50,127 nt of DNA from Phycisphaerae bacterium. Its GTDB lineage: Bacteria; Planctomycetota; Phycisphaerae; UBA1845; CAIVHJ01. How positions within the stretch are numbered: position 1 is the first letter of the stretch; the number at the start of each line of letters is the position of its first letter. This document shows, one piece after another, positions 1 to 7,472 of the stretch. The notes beneath the pieces were generated by a model that had not been told where the DNA came from, searched no databases, and saw only the letters and a list, made by a program, of their open reading frames with translations. The stretch spans positions 1 to 50,127 of the forward strand of contig JAJVHX010000020.1 in the NCBI GenBank assembly GCA_022072405.1. The letters are read 5' to 3'. The translations under genes were made by a program, and so were the position numbers.

Positions 1-522
1 GGTCCCCGAACCCGGAAGCCATGAGGTTAATGCTCTTAGCAAGGTCGAATCAGGAAATCCAGACTGGAATCGAAAGGACTCAAAGACTAACATAACCACT
101 GGTACAATGTCGGGGGGCAGGCCACTCCGCTGTGGCAACAACATTGAAAACCCAATCCGAAGGGGCATGGGAAAGGCCAATATCATTGCCAACGATAGCC
201 CTCACATGAACCGCTGCGGGCGGGGCCAATATTTCGAGATCGTGACGGTTCGGGAACCAACGCCCTGTGATCACCTGATGATAGCCTGATCATAAATCCC
301 CGCCGGTATTCGGGATAATTGCCGCCGCCGCCGTTGAAGCTGAAGGCTGAACGAGCGGCGCTGGTGCCTTTACTGCTGGTAAAACCGGGGATTGGTGCGG
401 GGAGTTTCTGTAACATTACAAGTTGATTATATAACTTAATACGGAATTGATAGTTAGTGAACTTGGGCAGCTAGTCAACTGGGTGGTTTCATACCAATCA
501 ATCGTCTTTGAAATAAGTGAAG
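1..522. other. unassigned region at left edge
   Basis: No gene can be supported here. Short open frames exist on both strands (for example minus 183-416 and plus 107-289), but they overlap each other, have no clear ribosome binding site and match no family I recognise. The stretch may be decayed sequence flanking the accessory island. Confidence 0.3.
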
Positions 523-1287
523 TCACTGACAAAACGGAGCCGGTTTGTCTAAGTACCCCGATCGGCGGATCTCGTGAACGATGTCTGTATATCCAGCACT
601 CTCTTGAAGTTTAAGGGCATCCTCTAACGACATTCCAGTAGAGATACTGAAACGTATCGCGTGTAAAAACAACTCATATCGTTCCAATGTCGGATTCTGT
701 GATATTTCTCGTATCGTTGACTTCGAGACTAAAAACGACGATCCGCCGCACAACCACTTTACTATTCTGAAATAATCTTTGTTTGCTGCTTCTCGGCCTA
801 TAGCAGAACCGCTCATTTTATTCCAAGGTGGAAAGCAATGAAGTTTCTGGCAGCAAGTTTCAATCAATAAGCCTTCCGTGTATTCAATATTATCTTGGCC
901 TGATTGTGAAGGGAATTCTATTGCCTGACTTCGAGGTATGCCAAACTGCGCCGCCAGGCTTCTAGCGCAAAATGGCTGATCAAGGCTTGATTGAAGTAGC
1001 GCAGAAAAACCGAGACGATCCTTATTGCAAAAGAAATTGTCAATTTCCCTCTTCTTGCACGACTCAGGGGCACATGGAAGTAAACCATTGTGTTGCTGAA
1101 ACCGTTGTGCAAGATCGACGGCCAAGCCTATGTACAATACCTCCTTGGGCTGGAAGTCCCAGAAACAATAAACACCTGCAGAAGACCAGCCGTGACATGA
1201 ATCGGGTGGGCAGATATAGTCAATGGCAGATGCCAGTTCCTCCTTTTCAGATTTATCGTAGGAATCTTGTACAAGCGTGACCAGCAC
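523..1287 (-). CDS. GIY-YIG nuclease-like protein
   Basis: A 254-residue protein with the hallmarks of a GIY-YIG endonuclease fold. The GVY and YIG elements lie at residues 38-40 and 52-54, followed by Arg62 and His66 in LAQRFQQH. Further on, EYTEGLLIE and PPWNK supply the family's usual metal-binding Glu and late Asn. GIY-YIG domains cut DNA in homing endonucleases, UvrC and some restriction enzymes. The C-terminal 90 residues are not recognised. The GTG start overlaps the stop of the upstream DUF4062-like remnant (TAGTG), so the two were probably co-translated. The real substrate is unknown. It may be an orphaned piece of a defence gene pair whose partner has decayed. Confidence 0.65.
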   Translation of the reverse strand: MLVTLVQDSYDKSEKEELASAIDYICPPDSCHGWSSAGVYCFWDFQPKEVLYIGLAVDLAQRFQQHNGLLPCAPESCKKREIDNFFCNKDRLGFSALLQSSLDQPFCARSLAAQFGIPRSQAIEFPSQSGQDNIEYTEGLLIETCCQKLHCFPPWNKMSGSAIGREAANKDYFRIVKWLCGGSSFLVSKSTIREISQNPTLERYELFLHAIRFSISTGMSLEDALKLQESAGYTDIVHEIRRSGYLDKPAPFCQ

Positions 1288-1568
1288 TAGAAACCTTCCT
1301 TAAAAGTATAGTCTGTGCCGTAGACCGCGATCCGCCACCTATAGCCGAAGCCTTTGTTCAACTCGTCTATGGTATCCTTGAATGCCCGGCGCTCGATGGC
1401 AAGATCACCGGGCGAGGCGATGAATACTTTGATCGTGCAAATAGACTTGGTAAATGCAATCCCAATATGTTATTCGTCCAGCCACCGAGAGTCCAGATGA
1501 TCGGCGATACGAGCATGAAGGTTGCCACTCGTCACCACAGTTACGTTATCACCAGCTGGAAAGAACGT
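1287..1568 (-). pseudogene. broken DUF4062-like gene remnant
   Basis: Between stops at 1287-1289 and 1470-1472 on the minus strand lies an open stretch of 60 codons containing KVFIASPGDLAIERRAF, a good match to the start of a DUF4062 domain (TIR-like fold, often seen in conflict or defence proteins). There is no ATG, GTG or TTG start before it, and it ends after roughly half the usual domain. A further open stretch in the same frame (1473-1568) precedes the in-frame TAA. I read this as a truncated, inactivated gene. Its stop overlaps the GTG of the GIY-YIG gene. The DUF4062 assignment is from memory of the motif. Confidence 0.5.
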
Positions 1569-1827
1569 CTATCGGCATCTTAGATTAGGAATTATGCAGT
1601 AAGACATTTCGCCTATAGTTGTGTGTATGGATATCGAAAGTGGAATCAAGAATTGAAGAGAAAAGAGAAGGGTAAATCACGCTCCGCTCGCTGCTCGATT
1701 CCACTGTGGCTGGAAAACTTGCTTAGCAAGTGGTACAAATACAGAGAACAATGTTGTGATCCGATTCTGAGGCTATCATACAACCATATAGTGTACTCAC
1801 TGGAGGTACTCGGATAAAGATGTTCTT

Positions 1828-2667
1828 GTGAGCAAGATCGACCATAGTGAAGGAGTAGCTAAGTTGGCTATCCCTCTTCGGAAGCAAACAAACGACGGCA
1901 GTATTTACTGCCGACCTAACTCGGTCGAAGAAGCCCTCGAGGTCCTTTTGAAGTTGTCGCCACAAGAGGTAGCGAGGCGTTCTTGTATCGAAGATTGCGA
2001 GCATCCCGAGTACGTTCCTAGCGAGTGCATGCTCCACTTTCTCCGTCACGCGGAGCTTGCCGGGAGTGAGGACGTGCTGTGCGATCTTTTCGTCGTACTC
2101 AGGCAACGTATTCTTAAGGCTGTTCCGGTACGTAAGAAGCACGTCTTTGGATCGAGCAAGACTGGGGCGAATTCAGTCGACTTGGAGATACGCGATGCCG
2201 TGCTCGACAAATTCCAAGAGATGATCTGTGCCGACAGGATCAAGTATGATGAGCGACTTGATTTTTATGAGTGCCGGTTCAATCGGGCGATCGATAAGCT
2301 TCGCGCAACCGCGCGAAAAACCGCCTGGCACGAGGCATACCGATACGTCTCCGTGGATTCGGCAAATGAATCGAATGATCCGTCTGAAGAGGTTGAACTG
2401 GCTTTAAAGGCAATGAAAAGCCCAATGTACGCAGAAGAAGTCGATTTTCTTTACCGCTCAAAACTACGTGCAGCGATTATCTCTTTGCCACCAGATGAGC
2501 GGCGTGTAATCGAGTTGTATTACGTAGATGATATGTCGATCGAATCGAATGACGGAGAAACCAGCACAATTGTAAAAATTTTGGGCTGCACGGAAAAGAC
2601 TGTACGTAATCGGCGCGATCGAGCGTTGCAGAAGCTTCGTGATGCTCTTGGGGAGGAGGACGCTTAA
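1828..2667 (+). CDS. sigma-70-like factor, first gene of the ubiquitin-like operon
   Basis: A 279-residue protein whose last 65 residues look like sigma region 4. A helix with PPDERRVIELYYVDDMS precedes a helix-turn-helix (TIVKILGCTEKTVRNRRDRA), which would contact a -35 element. Residues around 130-175 (LDFYECRFNRAIDKLRATARKTAW) could be a diverged region 2. The first 100 residues match nothing I know. It starts with GTG. A GGAGG at 1802-1806 is about 21 nt upstream, too far to be ideal, so the start is uncertain. Its stop overlaps the next ATG (TAATG), showing translational coupling. It could be a dedicated ECF-type sigma factor for the operon, or just a DNA-binding regulator using a sigma-4 fold. 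Confidence 0.7.
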   Translation: MSKIDHSEGVAKLAIPLRKQTNDGSIYCRPNSVEEALEVLLKLSPQEVARRSCIEDCEHPEYVPSECMLHFLRHAELAGSEDVLCDLFVVLRQRILKAVPVRKKHVFGSSKTGANSVDLEIRDAVLDKFQEMICADRIKYDERLDFYECRFNRAIDKLRATARKTAWHEAYRYVSVDSANESNDPSEEVELALKAMKSPMYAEEVDFLYRSKLRAAIISLPPDERRVIELYYVDDMSIESNDGETSTIVKILGCTEKTVRNRRDRALQKLRDALGEEDA

Positions 2668-3287
2668 TGAACCTGAATGATCGAGAAGTGATTCTCTACG
2701 CCTTTGCGATTGAGCCTAATCATGATCGGCAGACCGTCGAGCGATACCTGCGGCAATATCCCGAGATAGCCGAAGACTTGATTGACATCTCGTCCGAGCG
2801 TAGACTTAGGGAAGCCGCCTGGGTGCAGAGTAATGACGCAATAGCTGATCCACACTGGAAGGAGGCTTGGGAGCAGTTTCGTCAGCACAAGCCTCAAGGC
2901 GTAAGCTCAGGACAAGCAGTTAGTCCATTCTCGACATTCCGCGGGCAGGCATTCGCCAAATTGGCAGAGACATTAAGCGTGCCGCGATCATTCCTAACCG
3001 CACTGCGTGATGGGCTCGTTCAGGCATCGTCGATCCCGGAGCGCTTTGTTCGGCGCCTGGCTCAGACGATGGGATCATCTATTGATTCACTTCGCAACTA
3101 CTTCGCCAACCCGCAGGCTTCACTTCTGGGCCGCGCGTTCAAGTCGGACGACAAGCCGTCGCAGCAAGGACAGGTGACATTCGAAGAGCTTGTTCAGTGT
3201 ACGAACATGTCTACAGAGCAACGCCAGCGCCTTCTGGAGGATTGCAAAGACTATGGACTCGATCGAGGTCGGCCGGCAGAAGGCTGA
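2667..3287 (+). CDS. HTH-type regulator candidate preceding ImmA/IrrE protein
   Basis: A 206-residue protein. Its central part (about residues 90-150) reads like an XRE-style helix-turn-helix: FAKLAETLSVPRSFLTALRD, then IPERFVRRLAQTMGSSIDSL. This resembles repressors commonly encoded next to ImmA/IrrE peptidases. The N-terminal 70 residues are charged and helical, starting LNDREVILYAFAIEP. It starts at the TAATG junction with the sigma-like gene and overlaps the next gene by 35 nt, so the three genes form one transcriptional unit. Established knowledge: ImmA (ICEBs1) and IrrE (Deinococcus) cleave HTH repressors to switch on mobile-element or DNA-damage genes. Inference: this protein is the substrate of the peptidase encoded immediately downstream. 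Confidence 0.55.
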   Translation: MNLNDREVILYAFAIEPNHDRQTVERYLRQYPEIAEDLIDISSERRLREAAWVQSNDAIADPHWKEAWEQFRQHKPQGVSSGQAVSPFSTFRGQAFAKLAETLSVPRSFLTALRDGLVQASSIPERFVRRLAQTMGSSIDSLRNYFANPQASLLGRAFKSDDKPSQQGQVTFEELVQCTNMSTEQRQRLLEDCKDYGLDRGRPAEG

Positions 3288-6200
3288 ACGATTACACAAA
3301 GACGGTGTTGCCTATGGACACAACCCGTGGGAACCCTACGGCTTTGTTTGCGCGGAAGCAGCCCGACGTGATCTCATTGTCGAGGAGGTAGCGAAAGGCG
3401 ATGTTCGCTTGTACGGCGGGCGGGCTGTCTATGACGCAGATTCTCTGCTTATCATTCACGAACAGTCGGGCGACCGATTTACTGACGCTTTTCTTGTCGC
3501 ACACGAAATCGGACACGCTGAGTTCGGCGGCGGCGAAGCACCGTCGCAGGCCACGAAGATTGACCCACTTCAGGCATCCGAAGCTGTCCCTTTAGGCGTA
3601 GATCGGGTCGTTGATTACAGCCATCGGCAGAGACGCGAAGTGCTGATGAATGTTTTTGCGCGGGAGTTCCTGCTGCCCCGCAGTTGGATGAGAGATCTTC
3701 ACCTCGATGAGCGATTGACTGCTGCGGAAATAGCATCGAAGTGCGGTGCACCTCATGCAGTCGTGGCACAGCAACTCCTGGACGCCCTCTTGCTCCCTCC
3801 GATTGTAATTCCTGAGGAATCGCAGGTCGCGAATCTGCCGCTAACGACCGACCAATCTGCCGCAGCAGAGCATGACGGCACGCCACTTCTGCTTGAAGCC
3901 GGTCCCGGAACTGGCAAGACGAAGACACTCGTTGGGCGGATTGAATACCTGATTTCCAAAGGTGTCGATCCAGCGAGTATTCTGGTTCTCACCTTTTCAA
4001 ACAAGGCCGCTGGTGAACTTTCCGAACGTATAGCTGCTCGGCATCCACAGGCGGTAGCGAGTATGTGGATCGGCACTTTCCATGGCTTTGGCCTCGACAT
4101 AATCCGACGGTTTCACGATCGCCTAGGGCTTCCTCGCGACCCGCGGCTTATCGATAGAACAGACGCCATCGGACTCTTGGAGGACGAATACCCGAGGCTT
4201 GGTCTGAAGCATTTTAAGGATCTTCAGGACCCGACAGGTAATTTAGCTGAGATTCTGGCGGCCATCTCACGCGCCCACGATGAAGTGGTCGACGCGAACG
4301 CATACCGGAAGCTCGCCGAGGTGATGCTGACCCGAGCTGGAGACGATCGAGAGCGGCTTCAGTCGGAGTGTCACCTTGAGGTGGCCAAGGTCTTTGCAGC
4401 GTATGAAAAGCTCAAACTGGACGCTGGGAGCATTGATTTCGGAGACCTAGTGGCTCTTCCAGTGCGTCTCTTGGAGACGCATGAGGATGTTCGCGCCCAT
4501 CTGGCTAGCAGGTACAAGCACATCCTGGTCGACGAGTTCCAGGACGTGAACCGAAGCAGCGTTCGCTTGCTCAAGGCGCTCGCCGGCAACGGGCGGAACC
4601 TATGGGTCGTGGGGGATGTGAAGCAGTCGATCTACCGATTTCGTGGGGCATCATCGTTCAACGTAGCCCGCTTTGGGCGCGAGGACTTCGGGGGCGGAGA
4701 GCGGCGGCGGCTAACGCGGAACTACCGGAGTGTAAAGGAAATCGTTGACGTCTTCTCGACTTTCGCCGCAGTGATGCCAAGTAGCAAGGACAGCGAGGTC
4801 GGGCTTGATGCGGATCGCGGTCCTTCTGGCTATGAAGCAGAGTATCGATCAGTCGATTTCGTGGACGATGAGATCACCGCCGTCGCTGAGACGATTCATA
4901 ATATGCGAGAGGCGGGCTACCGCTACCGAGACCAGGCAATATTGAGTGCCGGAAACGAGCGGCTTACGCGATTCGCTGATCATCTTGAGCATCTCGGAAT
5001 ACCTGTGCTCTATCTGGGCAGCTTGTTCGAACGAGACGAGGTCAAGGATCTCCTCTCCTTATTGTCGATTATCATCGACAGGCGTCCAATGGGCCTTCTC
5101 CGAGTCGCGGCTCTTCGGGGATACGCAACGCCCCTCTCGGATGTCGTGAACTTCCTTGCCTATGTGAGAGAGCTGGACTGCGGTCCGATGAAATGGTACG
5201 CGGCGTTAGACAACGCCCCAGATCTGTCAGGACCTGGAAGGTCGGCACTTCGTCGGATTGGCGACCTTCTGAACGGATTTCTACCAGGATCGAATCCTTG
5301 GGATGTCCTCGCAACGGTCCTTCTCGACCGCACTCGAATGGCGGCAGAATTCGCGGTTGCGCCTGATGTCCGCAGTAAATCACAGGCCCTCGCGATATGG
5401 CAGCTGATGAACTTCCTTCGAGTACAGCCGTCAGCACCAGGCCTGCCAATCTACCGGGTGCTTGAGAGAATTCGTCGGCTCGTGTTGCTCGCCGACGAGC
5501 GGGACCTTCGTCAGCTGCCCATTGCCGCACAGGGGATCGATGCTGTTCGCCTGATGACGATGCACGGCAGCAAAGGCCTTGAATTCAGTGTGGTGCACAT
5601 TCCCGGACTAAACGAAGGAAGTCTGCCACGCTCCGCCGCAGCCATGGTAGCGCATGGAATTTCGCCGCCAGATGGAATGATTGAGGGGGCGGAAGGTAAG
5701 GGAACGGATGCGGTGAAGGCCGCCCTGTTGGAAGAACAGGAGTGCCTGTGTTATGTCGCGCTTTCGAGGGCCCGTGATCGGCTATTCCTGTATTCGCCCA
5801 CAAAAAAGTCAAATGGACATAGGTGTGCCCGATCCTCGTTTATCGACAGGTTGGCGGGGCATCTCCAGGTGCAGCACATAAGGCCGGCTCTCTCGATAAA
5901 CGCGCTGGAGGAAAACGCCGTACCCATTACCTTCGAAGGTCGTGTAGTCTATACGGATAGACAGCTCTCGCTTTACGAACGCTGCCCGAGGCGCTTTCTC
6001 TATACGCACGTTCTTGAACTCGGAGGGCGACGGCGAGAAACCGCGTTCATGAAGCTACATGTTGCAGTGCAGAAGGTTGTCGATGCGATGCGGAACAGGG
6101 AGGCACTTACCACTGACCAACTCAAAGCTCTGTTCGAGGAAACCTGGGTTGCGGCTGGACCAGTCGATCACGGGTATCGTGACGAGTATAAGAGCATCGC

Positions 6201-6660
6201 TTGGCAACTGATTCGTTTCTACGTGGAGTCTGTGGGTGATATGAGGGTTCAGCCGTCCGAGGAGCTCCGCCTCGCGGTCGATGGTGGCGAGGTGGTGGTA
6301 ACTCCGGACCAGCAGCTCGCCGGGGCTTCAGGTCAGATCGTTATGCGTCGTGTGAATACCGGGCACAAGCACTCCAAAGAAGACGAGAAACTCGCAGCGG
6401 CAGCGTTTCAGCTAGCAGCGACTATGCATCGTCCCGGTTGTCGGGTGGAACTGGTGCATCTCAGCGATGCGACGGTAACGCCCGTCAGCCTGTCGGCTCA
6501 GAAACTCGCTAACCGCCGGCAGTCGCTTTCTGACGTGAGCCGGGCCGTTGGAGCCGGCCACTTTCCCGCGAAGGCGGAGATTACCTGCCCCCGTTGCCCC
6601 TCGTTCTTTATCTGCGGGCGTCTGCCCGAGGGATCCTTTACGAAAAAAATCTTGGCCTGA
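3253..6660 (+). CDS. ImmA/IrrE metallopeptidase-UvrD helicase-Cas4/AddB-like fusion
   Basis: A 1135-residue three-part protein. Residues 1-190 are an ImmA/IrrE-type zinc peptidase with HEIGH at 84-88 and a downstream REFLLP segment supplying the likely third ligand. Residues 195-860 are a superfamily 1A (UvrD/Rep) helicase: Walker A GPGTGKT at 217-223, DEFQD near 427, NYRS, MHGSKGLEF near 770 and YVALSRARDR near 833. The C-terminal 200 residues resemble Cas4/AddB nucleases, with SLYERCPRRF and a CPRCPSFFIC cluster suited to an iron-sulfur site. The usual D-x-K catalytic stretch is not evident (GQIVMRRVNTG occupies its place). I start at ATG 3253 because GGAGG lies at 3236-3240; an upstream TTG at 3190 lacks one. 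It probably senses or processes damaged or foreign DNA. Confidence 0.85.
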   Translation: MDSIEVGRQKAERLHKDGVAYGHNPWEPYGFVCAEAARRDLIVEEVAKGDVRLYGGRAVYDADSLLIIHEQSGDRFTDAFLVAHEIGHAEFGGGEAPSQATKIDPLQASEAVPLGVDRVVDYSHRQRREVLMNVFAREFLLPRSWMRDLHLDERLTAAEIASKCGAPHAVVAQQLLDALLLPPIVIPEESQVANLPLTTDQSAAAEHDGTPLLLEAGPGTGKTKTLVGRIEYLISKGVDPASILVLTFSNKAAGELSERIAARHPQAVASMWIGTFHGFGLDIIRRFHDRLGLPRDPRLIDRTDAIGLLEDEYPRLGLKHFKDLQDPTGNLAEILAAISRAHDEVVDANAYRKLAEVMLTRAGDDRERLQSECHLEVAKVFAAYEKLKLDAGSIDFGDLVALPVRLLETHEDVRAHLASRYKHILVDEFQDVNRSSVRLLKALAGNGRNLWVVGDVKQSIYRFRGASSFNVARFGREDFGGGERRRLTRNYRSVKEIVDVFSTFAAVMPSSKDSEVGLDADRGPSGYEAEYRSVDFVDDEITAVAETIHNMREAGYRYRDQAILSAGNERLTRFADHLEHLGIPVLYLGSLFERDEVKDLLSLLSIIIDRRPMGLLRVAALRGYATPLSDVVNFLAYVRELDCGPMKWYAALDNAPDLSGPGRSALRRIGDLLNGFLPGSNPWDVLATVLLDRTRMAAEFAVAPDVRSKSQALAIWQLMNFLRVQPSAPGLPIYRVLERIRRLVLLADERDLRQLPIAAQGIDAVRLMTMHGSKGLEFSVVHIPGLNEGSLPRSAAAMVAHGISPPDGMIEGAEGKGTDAVKAALLEEQECLCYVALSRARDRLFLYSPTKKSNGHRCARSSFIDRLAGHLQVQHIRPALSINALEENAVPITFEGRVVYTDRQLSLYERCPRRFLYTHVLELGGRRRETAFMKLHVAVQKVVDAMRNREALTTDQLKALFEETWVAAGPVDHGYRDEYKSIAWQLIRFYVESVGDMRVQPSEELRLAVDGGEVVVTPDQQLAGASGQIVMRRVNTGHKHSKEDEKLAAAAFQLAATMHRPGCRVELVHLSDATVTPVSLSAQKLANRRQSLSDVSRAVGAGHFPAKAEITCPRCPSFFICGRLPEGSFTKKILA

Positions 6661-6686
6661 CGTTACCGGTCCTGCCTGCCTCATGC

Positions 6687-6742
6687 GATTAGTCCTTCAG
6701 AACCGCGACGTGGTGTCGTGGCTTTACCAGGAAGGACTAATC
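6687..6742 (+). promoter_or_regulatory. 12-bp inverted repeat covering the multiubiquitin RBS
   Basis: GATTAGTCCTTC (6687-6698) is repeated exactly as its reverse complement GAAGGACTAATC (6731-6742). The 32-nt interval holds a second, imperfect hairpin (CCGCGAC against GTCGTGG). The 3' arm contains the Shine-Dalgarno sequence GGAAGG and ends one base before the ATG at 6744, so the RNA hairpin would hide the ribosome binding site. There is no T-run, so an intrinsic terminator is unlikely. As DNA it could also be an operator. Confidence 0.7.
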
Positions 6743-6743
6743 A

Positions 6744-7472
6744 ATGAACGACAACAGAATTGCGGACGAGGGCGGGGGTCTGGATGAGGCCATCCGTGAT
6801 GGCCGTGCGTATCGGATAGCCGTTGGTAACGGTAATTTACATTTCCAGGGGGCCGTCGTGAGAGATCCGGTCCCGCTGGGCAGGCAGATTTTGATGGCTG
6901 TAGGGCTTGGGCCCGTCGAAGACTTCAATCTCTTTGCGATCCTACCAGACGGCGCGTTCGAGGATTTGCGGCTCGATGAGCCGTTCGACCTCAGGGGAAA
7001 AGGCGTCGAGAAATTCGTGGCCTTCCGAAGCGACCGTGCATTCAGCCTCACCGTTCGCGGTAAGCAGGTAAGCTGGGGCAAGCCAGCGATCTTGGGAAGA
7101 GAACTCTACCGGCTTGCGGGGGCAGGTCTCGATGAGGCGCTGTTTCTGGAAGTTCCAGGCGGTACTGACAGGCTGATCGAGCCTGAGCAGCTGATTGACC
7201 TCACCGAACCTGGGATCGAGCACTTCATCATTGCGCCCCGAACGTACGAAATCATCGTGAATGCCCGTCCGAAGACCGTGACTGGGAGCCGCGTGACGTT
7301 CGAGCAGATCGTCAAACTGGCGTTTCCCGGTCCGCATGGGCCGAATATCGTTTTCTCCATGACCTATCGTAATGCGGCTTCCACCCCGCACACTGGAGAA
7401 TTGGGTGCCGGCGGCGTTGTACAAGTCAAGAATGGGACGACTTTCAATGTCACAAGAACCGATAAATCGTAG
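6744..7472 (+). CDS. multiubiquitin-domain protein (three Ubl repeats)
   Basis: A 242-residue protein made of three beta-grasp repeats of the Multi_ubiq type, at about residues 22-94 (YRIAVGNGNLHFQG...), 100-163 (FSLTVRGKQVSWGK...) and 168-236 (YEIIVNARPKTVTG...). Each begins with a two-strand 'Y/F-x-I-x-V-x-x' hairpin and has the 'DL...G.E.F' ending seen in repeats 1 and 2. Such proteins act as ubiquitin-like modifiers beside E1/E2-like enzymes in bacteria. The C-terminus (TRTDKS) lacks a diglycine, so either processing is needed or the chemistry differs. The SD GGAAGG sits 8 nt before the ATG inside the inverted repeat. The end overlaps the E1 gene by 26 nt. Confidence 0.85.
   Translation: MNDNRIADEGGGLDEAIRDGRAYRIAVGNGNLHFQGAVVRDPVPLGRQILMAVGLGPVEDFNLFAILPDGAFEDLRLDEPFDLRGKGVEKFVAFRSDRAFSLTVRGKQVSWGKPAILGRELYRLAGAGLDEALFLEVPGGTDRLIEPEQLIDLTEPGIEHFIIAPRTYEIIVNARPKTVTGSRVTFEQIVKLAFPGPHGPNIVFSMTYRNAASTPHTGELGAGGVVQVKNGTTFNVTRTDKS

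Noticed and set aside
183..416. 77-codon minus-strand frame with SAARSAFSFNGGGGNYPEYRR
   Set aside because: It loosely resembles the end of formylglycine-generating-enzyme-like proteins, but it has no ribosome binding site, no catalytic region and competing frames on both strands.
1623..1817. 64-codon plus-strand frame before the sigma-like gene
   Set aside because: It has a non-ATG start and no Shine-Dalgarno. It may be leader sequence, although the spacing would allow a small gene.
3190..3252. Extended start of the ImmA-UvrD fusion at TTG 3190
   Set aside because: It lacks a ribosome binding site, while ATG 3253 has GGAGG at good spacing.
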